DNA of 64,000 bases, taken from contig NZ_QRIL01000002.1 of assembly GCF_003471165.1 (NCBI RefSeq), positions 62,001-126,000 on the forward strand, written 5' to 3'. The position numbers and the translations under genes are program-made. The notes beneath the pieces were generated by a model. It saw only the letters and a program-made list of their open reading frames with translations. It made no database searches and had not been told where the DNA came from. Below, piece by piece: positions 16,429 to 24,514 of the stretch. This stretch comes from Ruminococcus sp. AM22-13. Lineage in GTDB: Bacteria > Bacillota > Clostridia > Lachnospirales > Lachnospiraceae. Numbering within the stretch: position 1 is the first letter of the stretch; each line of letters opens with the position of its first letter.

Positions 16429-17623
16429 AGTATCCAAGCTCCGACATACGCCCAAGAGCCACACGGAAATTGAACTGGTCACGGATTCCATCACCGAGAT
16501 ACTTTGCGTCTGGACGCTGACAGGCGAGAATGAGAAAATATCCTGCCTGTCGTCCGAGCATGACTATCTGTTTCAGCTTGTTAAGGACAGCAGCATTTTC
16601 CTTTGTGGTGAGCATTTCCATGAACACCACATATTCATCAAAGATAAGGAAGTGGGGCGATAGTCCTAAATAGGCATAGTTTTCACCTGTCCTGTAATTC
16701 TCCATGAGTTTCATTGCTTCACTTCTTGCCATCATACCGTCATAGAACCTGTCAATACAGGCGGTTATATCGTCTTTCTTGTACCAGACTTCCGACATGA
16801 CAACGGACAAATCCGCAAGGTCGGCGTTCTTTGGGTCTAAAATATACATGACCGCATTGCTGCGGAGCAGAGCTTCAATGATAGTAAGGATAAAGTAGGT
16901 TTTACCACCACCAGTGCCGCCAGCAATTAGCATATGTGGGAGCTTGTCATACTCCCACCAGACATTTTTCATCAGACGCAAGCTGCCATGTTCAGCCTGT
17001 ACCTCATTGATAGTGATTCTGTTCGCAATCGTATCATAGAGCAACACATATTCCACATAGCTGTCTTTCAGCTCTTTGGAAACCAGCTCACAGTACAAGC
17101 CTGTTTCCAGTTTCTTTTCCAAGTGTAAAAGCTGCTCTTGATATTTCCCCAATGTGATTTCTGTACGGATATATAAAAGTCCATGCTCCATACGGTAATA
17201 CAGTTTTGGAAAATAGGTGATTTTCTCTTTTTTAGTAGTAGCTGGCAAGTCCTTGAAGAATCCGCTATCCTGTGTGGATTCCGATTCATACCAGCCATTT
17301 TCCAACAGCATACGAGCCAGCTTTTGACGGTGAAAGAGCTGCTTCACTCTGTCATACTGGAATCTGCGATAGAAAAGGGCAGCCAGCACACAGACCAGAG
17401 CCGCCACAACGATAGTCATTATCCTGTATGGCATGATTGTCAAATGGACGCTGCCATCTTGAAAAAGTGAGATTGCTTTCCAGTCCGTAGTGATGATTGA
17501 CTTTAGGTTCAGCAGCATAACCACCGCAAAGAACAGCAGGAGCAGTGAACCAAAAGAGAAACGAAAAACCAGTGATTTGTCACTGGCTCTGATTCGATTC
17601 CCACGTTTATTGAATTGTGGCAT
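16418..17623 (-). pseudogene. FtsK/TcpA coupling ATPase, C-terminus deleted (Orf21-like)
   Basis: 401 residues with two N-terminal helices (about 22-42 and 66-88) and a FtsK-type motor domain: Walker A GGTGGGKT with Lys241, Walker B FLIFDEY, and CQRPDAKYLG. TcpA couples DNA to the mating channel. Full-length Tn916 Orf21 continues about 60 residues after GRMSELGY. Here the frame stops three codons later, inside the start of tcpC. This marks a deletion removing the 3' end of tcpA and everything to tcpC, including the relaxase. The ATG at 17623 has GGAAAGGAGG. The motor fold might still form, but without a relaxase it has no substrate. Confidence 0.85.
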
Positions 17624-17643
17624 ATAAAATCCTCCTTTCCATG

Positions 17644-17679
17644 AAAAAAGCAGCTAATCTTTTACAGACTAACTGCTTA
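17644..17679 (-). terminator. Terminator upstream of tcpA
   Basis: On the minus strand AAGCAGTTAGTCT pairs with AGATTAGCTGCTT and is followed by TTTTTT. It lies only about 20 bases before the tcpA ribosome binding site, so tcpA has no room for a native upstream promoter. This supports a rearrangement boundary here. Confidence 0.6.
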
Positions 17680-17721
17680 TGGTATTGAATATGAAATTAT
17701 AATATAAATCAAAAATATTTA

Positions 17722-18898
17722 TTATGGTAACTGTATTCCTTTTGAAGCCAAGTACATCTTAATTGCATTATATAAAACAGGCACACCAGCAGTAATTCCA
17801 GCTACTGCAACATCTCCACCTTTATCTTTAACATAATCCCAAAGTGGATGACTTGAATCTATTGAAAATAAAATTACGACTTCTATCGCCCTTACCATCT
17901 TCTTCTGTTTTGAAGCTATATTGCATCGCAAAACGGTCATATGTTTCATCAAACACACCACCAAATCCTTCAATAATTTCCATAGGATTTTTCGCGTTTT
18001 TGTGTTCATCAAGATATGCTTGTTGTAACTTCGATGCAGTAGTAAGCTCTGCTGGAAAATCTCTAGTCTTCAAAGATGCATATACACGATGAAACAGACC
18101 TAAATAATCAATATGATTTTCTAAGCCTCTTGTTATAATCTGATTAAGTAACCTGTCTCTTGTTGCATCAAACTCATCTATAAAAATAATTGCATTTTTT
18201 GTAATATCATTATTGTAAAAGCTGTATGTAGGTTCAATTATCGTAGTATTCCCCAAGAAAAACTTGTCCATAGACATAAAAAATATCCGTTTCTCTCTCG
18301 TATATACTGCCGGATACAATTCTCCTATCCAATGATAATCAGGATTATTAGCAATATTCTTTAACTTTTCCTTTGGTGTCCTGAACTGCTTCAGTTCATT
18401 TTCTATTACTCAACGAAAAGCACCTTCCTGCTGCTTGCGAATTGCATCCTCTGCGCTCTTGCATAAAACATTTATAATGTCCCTACTGGTTCCTTTTAAT
18501 TCACGCTTTTTATCTCTGTATTCATTTAATAATTTTACTGAACCATGTAAATCCTTAAATTCTTGTTTCATAGTGATTGCCGGCGGTATTTTTCTTGCAC
18601 GATATAGCTCGTCCAATTTTTCTACAACCATATCCGCATTAGCTTCTATTCGCAAACAATATTTATCATAATCATCTGCTTTACCGCGCTTTGCAAAATG
18701 TTCACGCAACTCCTTATCCGGCAAATTTTTCTTAAGTGTTGTAACAAAGAAACTCTTCTTATCCTTGAATTCAGGCGCATCATAATTGTCGACCATAAAA
18801 TCCAATACACAATATGTTTTCCCAAAACCGGTCGGCATATCCAGCAAGAACAATCCCGTATCCGTTGACTTGCAAAAATTTACAATCGCCTGTTTCAT
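17722..18898 (-). pseudogene. SF2-like helicase/ATPase gene with stop and frameshift
   Basis: From the ATG at 18898 (after GGAGG) the frame reads a nucleotide-binding N-terminus with Walker A MPTGFGKTYCVLDFM, and runs to an in-frame TGA at 18410-18412. The same frame resumes (ELYPAVYTREKRIFFMSMD) and carries Walker B AIIFIDEFDATRD. Near 17870 it shifts frame and ends with SSHPLWDYVKDKGGDVAVAG and a hydrophobic tail at 17722. DEFD in place of DEAD/DEAH suggests a divergent SF2 helicase. The second RecA domain is not visible, so the gene is also truncated. I cannot assign it to a named system. It abuts restriction-modification fragments. Confidence 0.6.
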
Positions 18899-18936
18899 AG
18901 TATCCTCCAAGTTTTTCTTACTTTGTCATCTATTAT

Positions 18937-19748
<812 letters not shown>

Positions 19749-19792
19749 ACGCTTCCTTTCTAATCCATTCTCTCATACCAGGTATCCCAAAA

Positions 19793-19978
19793 TCAGGACT
19801 TGATATACTTTCCGGACTTAATTCTTTTATCCGCTGGTTTTACAGCATTCTTTGGAATGGCCCAAGTATTACCAAACTTCATAGCCCCTTCTATCATTCC
19901 TTCATTGCAGATTGTCTGCACTCTTCTAACTGATAGGTTCCACTTTTCTGCTGCTTCTTTAATAGTCATAAACTCCAT
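19793..19978 (-). CDS. Excisionase-type helix-turn-helix protein
   Basis: A 61-residue protein with a winged helix-turn-helix of the MerR/excisionase class: MTIKEAAEKWNLSVRRVQTICNEGMIEG, then GNTWAIPKNAVKPADKR. ATG at 19978 with GAGG 8 bases upstream, and a good sigma-A promoter (20030-20058) in front. Such small proteins commonly lie before restriction-modification or mobile genes and act as regulators or directionality factors. It is intact although its downstream genes are wrecked. Confidence 0.8.
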   Translation of the reverse strand: MEFMTIKEAAEKWNLSVRRVQTICNEGMIEGAMKFGNTWAIPKNAVKPADKRIKSGKYIKS

Positions 19979-20029
19979 ATTTTCTTACCTCAATAAAGTT
20001 ATAAAATACGACATTTTACCTTAATTTCT

Positions 20030-20058
20030 ATTATAAGAGTCAAGACGCCGAAAATCAA
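20030..20058 (-). promoter_or_regulatory. Promoter of the excisionase-type gene
   Basis: On the minus strand TTGATT (20053-20058), a 17-base spacer and TATAAT (20030-20035), about 50 bases upstream of the start codon. The -35 overlaps one arm of a perfect inverted repeat (20045-20083). Confidence 0.65.
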
Positions 20059-20083
20059 TCTAAACCTACATAACTTTCGGCGT
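20045..20083. repeat. 9-bp inverted repeat over the promoter, possible operator
   Basis: ACGCCGAAA (20045-20053) and TTTCGGCGT (20075-20083) are perfect inverted arms separated by 21 bases. One arm falls in the -35/spacer of the small regulator's promoter. It may be an operator for autoregulation or a degenerate terminator; there is no T-tract on either side. Confidence 0.5.
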
Positions 20084-20113
20084 ACAACCAGTTACCTATT
20101 CGCAAACTCAAAA

Positions 20114-20162
20114 TCAAAAAAATACCTTTTAGCAAGCAGATGTATTTTCTCGCTAAAAGGTA
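20114..20162 (-). terminator. Strong terminator after rlmD
   Basis: On the minus strand TACCTTTTAGC (20152-20162) and GCTAAAAGGTA (20123-20133) form an 11-bp stem followed by TTTTTTTG. It lies about 100 bases past the rlmD stop and separates the core genome from the island. Confidence 0.75.
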
Positions 20163-20260
20163 CTTCACCCTTGTGCATATATTCAATTTATTTTTTCATG
20201 TACATTTTTCTTCTTTAAATTTCTATGATATGTTTCCTTAAAAATAGCCCTCAACCCCGC

Positions 20261-21631
20261 TTAAACTGGGCATTTCTTAGAGAGTAAACATACCGTCTCC
20301 ACGTGGACAGTCTGGCAGAATTGATCCACACAGCAGGCCTTCTCAACCTTATATCCTGCCGCCAGAAATGCCGGTAAATCTCTTGCAAGACTTGTGGCTT
20401 TGCAGGAAATATAAACAATGTGATCCACTCCGTAAGAAAGAATCTTCGGCAATGCCTTTGGATGGATGCCGTCTCTTGGTGGATCGAGGATAATCACGTC
20501 TGGTTTATCCGTAAGGTCATCCAGAACTTTCAGGACATCTCCTGCTATAAATTTACAGTTACCAAGATTATTTAATGCCGCATTCTCTTTCGCAGCTTCT
20601 ACCGCCTCTTCTACGATTTCCACACCAATCACCTCGTCTGCCACAGATGCTGCAAGCTGGGCGATCGTTCCGGTTCCACTGTAAAGGTCAAAAACCACTT
20701 TGTCTTTCGTGTCTCCGATATACTGACGGACTACTGAATACAGGACTTCCGCAGCCAGCGAATTGGGCTGGAAGAAGGAAAATGTACTGATCTTAAAACG
20801 CAGTCCCAACAGAGTTTCATAGAAGAAATCCTGTCCGTAAAGGATACGTGTCTCGTCACTCTGTACCACATCAGACAGAGAATCATTGATAATGTGCATG
20901 ATCCCGACAATCTTGCCTTCCAGCGGAAGTGCAAGAAGTTCCTCTTTCAGCGATTCCAGATTATGTTCTTCCTGACTGGTCGTGATCACATGTACCAGAA
21001 TCTCCCCTGTCGTTACGCCACGGCGCAGGAGTAAATGACGCAGATATCCGGTATGCTGCATTTTTTTATAATAAGAAACATTTCGTTTCAGGAAATATTC
21101 ATGAACGCAAGTCAGGATTTTTGTCATATCTTCGTGCACCAGTTTGCAGTCATTTGCAGTAAGTACATCATAGGTGCTTCCTTTTTTGTGCAGTCCCAGT
21201 GTCAGTGGACCGTCCTTATATGCATCCCCAAAGGAAAACTCCATCTTGTTACGGTATGCAAATTCAATCGGACTTCCATGGATTCCTTCCCACTGGTACT
21301 CTGTACCGTTTAACGCCCCATCCAATAATTCCCGCACCTGTCGCTCTTTCATTTCAAGCTGATTTTCATAGGACATTGTCTGGTACATGCATCCACCACA
21401 CTCTGGAAAAATGTTGCAGACCGGTTCTCTTGTCTCAAGCGAAGATTTCTCCAGCACTTCCAGAAGTCGTCCTTCCGCACGTCCGGAACGTTTCTTATTG
21501 ATCATAAAGCGTACCCTCTGACCAGGCATACCATTCTTCACAGTTACTTTCTGGTCACCTACCATTACGATTCCCTTATTTGGAAAATCTACTTTCTCAA
21601 TTACGCCCTCGTAAATTTCACCTTTCTTCAT
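20261..21631 (-). CDS. rlmD: 23S rRNA (uracil-C5)-methyltransferase RlmD
   Basis: A 456-residue protein with an N-terminal TRAM domain (about 1-60), a 4Fe-4S cysteine set (Cys72, Cys78, Cys81 in VCNIFPECGGC, and a further Cys in NDCKL near 165) and a C-terminal SAM methyltransferase: FDLYSGTGTIAQ near 317, DPPRDGIHPKA near 386, catalytic Cys in YISCKATS near 412. The family methylates uracil C5 in 23S rRNA. Firmicutes homologues (RlmCD-like) may modify U747 as well as U1939. The length and all motifs are normal. ATG start. Confidence 0.92.
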   Translation of the reverse strand: MKKGEIYEGVIEKVDFPNKGIVMVGDQKVTVKNGMPGQRVRFMINKKRSGRAEGRLLEVLEKSSLETREPVCNIFPECGGCMYQTMSYENQLEMKERQVRELLDGALNGTEYQWEGIHGSPIEFAYRNKMEFSFGDAYKDGPLTLGLHKKGSTYDVLTANDCKLVHEDMTKILTCVHEYFLKRNVSYYKKMQHTGYLRHLLLRRGVTTGEILVHVITTSQEEHNLESLKEELLALPLEGKIVGIMHIINDSLSDVVQSDETRILYGQDFFYETLLGLRFKISTFSFFQPNSLAAEVLYSVVRQYIGDTKDKVVFDLYSGTGTIAQLAASVADEVIGVEIVEEAVEAAKENAALNNLGNCKFIAGDVLKVLDDLTDKPDVIILDPPRDGIHPKALPKILSYGVDHIVYISCKATSLARDLPAFLAAGYKVEKACCVDQFCQTVHVETVCLLSKKCPV

Positions 21632-21753
21632 ATATCCTCCTATGTTTACTCATATATCTCTATAAATCTGATAACATCTATAAGATTTATTTAAAATTTA
21701 TTACTGTCCATTCCATGAACAATAGCAAACCTTCTTCTCTTAATTGCTTTCAT

Positions 21754-21781
21754 AAAAATAGCCCCGGTATAAGCCGGAGCC
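21754..21781 (-). terminator. Terminator after small acidic membrane protein gene
   Basis: On the minus strand GGCTCCGG-CTTATA-CCGGGGCT is followed by ATTTTTATG. It lies about 28 bases downstream of the stop at 21809. Confidence 0.65.
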
Positions 21782-21808
21782 ATTCTCATTTTCATTCTCT
21801 CGCGATAA

Positions 21809-22030
21809 TTATTCTTCTTCGTCTTCGAAATAATCATCGAAGTCGTCGTCAAAATCCTCTTCAAAATCCTCCAGATAATCTGGAGCAAAGAAGTGATATA
21901 CAGCAAATGCGATACCTGCTACTGCTGCAACTGCGCCAATGATTGCCAGTACCCAGAGGACTGTATTTTTTTCTTTCTCTTCTTCTTTTTTGTTTAATGC
22001 TGCTAATAATTCTTCAATTTTAATATTCAT
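21809..22030 (-). CDS. Small single-helix membrane protein with acidic tail
   Basis: A 73-residue protein: a charged N-terminus (IKIEELLAALNKKEEEKEK), one transmembrane helix (about 23-43, VLWVLAIIGAVAAVAGIAFAV) and a C-terminal tail made almost entirely of Asp, Glu, Phe and Tyr. I do not recognise a named family, though small proteins of this kind recur in Lachnospiraceae. It has its own terminator, and the upstream gap contains a TATAAT (about 22123-22128), so it is probably monocistronic. Orientation and function are unknown. Confidence 0.7.
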   Translation of the reverse strand: MNIKIEELLAALNKKEEEKEKNTVLWVLAIIGAVAAVAGIAFAVYHFFAPDYLEDFEEDFDDDFDDYFEDEEE

Positions 22031-22369
22031 AACCGCACCATCCTCTCAATAATCTGCCAGACGAGACGCTATCGTTAAAATAGAATAGCTGTTAACACTT
22101 TTGCCGTCTGCTGTTTAATGTGATTATTATACCACTTTCTATCTGATTTTACCATAAATATCTCAATTAAATTTGGGTTTCTGATATACTTTTAAGAATT
22201 GTTTCATTATAATGATATCAAATGCAAAAGATTTATCGTTTCTGAAAACGTAGTTAACAGTATCATTGTTATCGCGCAGGCACGAACAACTTTTCGACTT
22301 GATACCGTTATATAATATGTATAAAATACAGATTACGATAAAAAATACACTAAGAAAGGTACAAATCTC
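22031..22369. other. 339-bp divergent promoter region
   Basis: It lies between the minus-strand acidic membrane gene and the plus-strand nucleotidase gene. It carries a minus-strand TATAAT at about 22123-22128 and A+T-rich promoter-like sequence before the plus-strand gene (TATAAT near 22311). I see no ORF or structured RNA with confidence. Confidence 0.5.
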
Positions 22370-23053
22370 ATGATAGAAACGCTCTTATTTGATCTTGATA
22401 ATACCCTGCTTGATTTTAATCAAGCAGAACGTATCGCCGTTTCAAAAACACTGGAGAATTTTCAAATTACTCCTGCCCCTTCTATTTTAAAACGTTACAG
22501 CGAGTTAAATCTCGCCCAGTGGAAATTACTGGAACAAGGAAAGATTTCCAGAGAACAGGTAAAGCTTCGTAGATTCCAGCTTCTTTTCTCAGAGCAAAAC
22601 ATTGATGCCCCTGCCGAAGAAGCCGCCAAAATCTATGAATTCCTGCTCGCCCATGGTCATTATTTTATGGACGGTGCAGAAGAACTTCTGGAAACTCTTT
22701 ATGGAAAATACCGCATGTATCTTGTAACAAACGGAACTCTCAGCGTCCAGAAAGGCCGCCTCAAAAGCGCCAATATCTCCCGATACTTCGAGGATATTTT
22801 CATTTCGGAAGAACTCGGTTATAACAAACCAAGCATTGAATACTTTGACTGCTGCTTCTCCAAAATACCAGATTTTCACAAAGAAACAGCTGTGATCATC
22901 GGAGACAGTCTGACATCCGATATTCAGGGCGGACTCAATGCCGAAATCCGCACGATCTGGTTCAACCCGAATCACAGTAAGGCTGATAAGATCATTCCGG
23001 ATTATGAATTTGACAGTCTTCCTAAACTGCCACAACTTCTTTCAGAGATATAA
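22370..23053 (+). CDS. YjjG-type HAD nucleotidase
   Basis: A 227-residue haloacid dehalogenase phosphatase. Motif I is DLDNTL (Asp8 nucleophile, Asp10), motif II LVTNGT, the motif III Lys is in ELGYNKPSIEYF, and motif IV is IIGDSLTSDIQGG. The helical cap and length match the YjjG family, which dephosphorylates non-canonical pyrimidine nucleotides. The ATG follows AGAAAGG. It is a lone plus-strand gene ended by a strong terminator at 23098-23147. Confidence 0.85.
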   Translation: MIETLLFDLDNTLLDFNQAERIAVSKTLENFQITPAPSILKRYSELNLAQWKLLEQGKISREQVKLRRFQLLFSEQNIDAPAEEAAKIYEFLLAHGHYFMDGAEELLETLYGKYRMYLVTNGTLSVQKGRLKSANISRYFEDIFISEELGYNKPSIEYFDCCFSKIPDFHKETAVIIGDSLTSDIQGGLNAEIRTIWFNPNHSKADKIIPDYEFDSLPKLPQLLSEI

Positions 23054-23097
23054 ACAACTTTTTTGCGTTTCAATTTACAAAGTTTATGAAGTCAAAA

Positions 23098-23147
23098 GAA
23101 GCATGTCGAAAGACAATATTATTTCTTTCACATGCTTCTTTTTTTAA
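23098..23147 (+). terminator. Terminator of the nucleotidase gene
   Basis: GAAGCATGT-GAAAGA pairs with TCTTTC-ACATGCTTC, then TTTTTTT on the plus strand. It lies 45 bases past the stop. Confidence 0.75.
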
Positions 23148-23265
23148 CTATATGTTCTGATGTTAGGGTCAAAAGGCATTTTGCCCCTAACTTGATATCT
23201 ACGAATTGCTCCGCTGCAAAGCAGCTCCGTTTTCCTGTTGCAATAGAATTTTATCAATTTTCTTC

Positions 23266-24498
23266 TCAGTCTTTTGCAATTGCTCCCACTACAAAGTAGC
23301 AGATCACCGCCACGATCATCGCATTGATAGAAGCAATTCCACCAGGGATAAGGTTTCCTGCCAGTGCTCCGCAGATCACGCCGATAACAGAACCCCATTT
23401 CACTTCTTTCTTTGCTTCTTCACCTGATTCATAATCAGATTTATGCAGGAAGAAATCAAGGGAGATCAGCGCACCTACCGGCGGCAGGGCTGCGTTCAGG
23501 AAATTCAGCCAGCCTACGAAGTTATTGTAAAGCCAGATAGAAAGTACAGTACCAATGATACCTGCGATCACTACCATGGGCTTCTTGCGGACTTTTGTGA
23601 TATTGGAAAGTCCAAGTCCGGAAGTGTAGAGCGCATTGTCATTTGTTGTCCAGATGTTTGCTCCCAGTGCAATCAGTGCCGGAACGGTCAGTCCCTGTGC
23701 AATCATAACATAGAAGATATCGTCTTTTCCTGTAAAAGCACCGCCTGTCGCACCAAATGCGAACATCAGGGCATTTCCAAGGAAGAATGCGATAACCGTT
23801 GTAACAATCGCAATCTTATTTGTCTTTGCATAACGGGTGAAGTTCGGTGTTGCAGTTCCGCCGCTGACAAAGGAACCGATAACAAGTCCGGCTCCGCCAG
23901 CGATAGTCAGCGTTCCCTGGCTCTTCGCAAATACAGCTGCAAGACCGCCGCCCTGACTGATTGCAAGACACATGGAATAAATTCCAAGCACTGCAATCAA
24001 TGGTACAGAAATATAACTTACAATCTGTAATCCTTCAATTCCACGATACGCAGAAAGTGTCATACACGCACCCGCGATCACCACAAGTACGACCGGTGAT
24101 ACATGAAGCACCTCTGCTGCCGGAATAGCAAACATAGCAGCACCTACACCAAACCATCCGATCTGTGTAAAGCTGATCAATGCTGACGGCAGGTAAGAAC
24201 CTTTTTTACCGAAAGAATGCTGGGCAAGTAGGTCCAGTGACATACCGGTGTGGCTTCCGATATAACCAAGCACCCCTGTATAAGCCCCCAGAACAATACT
24301 TCCAATCAGAACCGCCCATATAAATCCCTGCAGGTTCAATCCGATTCCCAGTTTTGCACCAACACTCATACTTGCTGAAAAGAACGTAAAGCCAAGCATG
24401 ATGAAAAACATCGGCCAGAAACCTTTTCTGGCAGTTACAGGTACACGTTCAAGGGAATAATCCTTGTCTTCTACTACATCTTTTGTGTTTTTACTCAT
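23266..24498 (-). CDS. codB: Cytosine permease CodB
   Basis: A 410-residue NCS1-family transporter with about 12 transmembrane helices. The N-terminal SLERVPVTARKGFWPMFFIMLGFTF and following SASMSVGAKLG match CodB. It imports cytosine by sodium or proton symport at the cytoplasmic membrane. No cytosine deaminase (codA) is present next to it: the downstream space up to the nucleotidase terminator is non-coding and the upstream gene is pcrA. The gap to pcrA is 16 bases, so it is probably transcribed with pcrA. Confidence 0.88.
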   Translation of the reverse strand: MSKNTKDVVEDKDYSLERVPVTARKGFWPMFFIMLGFTFFSASMSVGAKLGIGLNLQGFIWAVLIGSIVLGAYTGVLGYIGSHTGMSLDLLAQHSFGKKGSYLPSALISFTQIGWFGVGAAMFAIPAAEVLHVSPVVLVVIAGACMTLSAYRGIEGLQIVSYISVPLIAVLGIYSMCLAISQGGGLAAVFAKSQGTLTIAGGAGLVIGSFVSGGTATPNFTRYAKTNKIAIVTTVIAFFLGNALMFAFGATGGAFTGKDDIFYVMIAQGLTVPALIALGANIWTTNDNALYTSGLGLSNITKVRKKPMVVIAGIIGTVLSIWLYNNFVGWLNFLNAALPPVGALISLDFFLHKSDYESGEEAKKEVKWGSVIGVICGALAGNLIPGGIASINAMIVAVICYFVVGAIAKD

Positions 24499-24514
24499 AA
24501 TGTTTTCCTTTTCC

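Larger units (their letters stand above)
8340..17640 (-). mobile_element. Decayed Tn916-family integrative element (Tn5397-like)
   Basis: The gene set in order on the minus strand is tcpA/Orf21-like, tcpC/Orf13-like, a cargo operon, a cysteine-rich KTR protein, an XRE regulator (plus strand), a truncated phosphoesterase, a small TnpW-like frame and a serine recombinase. This is the Tn916 backbone with TndX-type recombination. Orf20 (relaxase), ardA and the Orf14-19 region are missing between tcpA and tcpC, and Orf22-24 are missing upstream. The element should therefore be non-conjugative. One end is inferred at about 8350 inside a fic gene; the other end is not identified and may have been lost by rearrangement near 17640. 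Confidence 0.75.

Noticed and set aside
17722..18012. 96-codon ORF as an independent gene
   Set aside because: Its first half is the helicase gene in a shifted frame. Only the tail after about 17870 is plausible coding sequence, and it is treated as part of the helicase pseudogene.
18410..18412. TGA in the helicase as a selenocysteine or recoded stop
   Set aside because: It is in a non-redox context with no visible SECIS-like hairpin, and a frameshift follows downstream. Inactivation is the simpler explanation.
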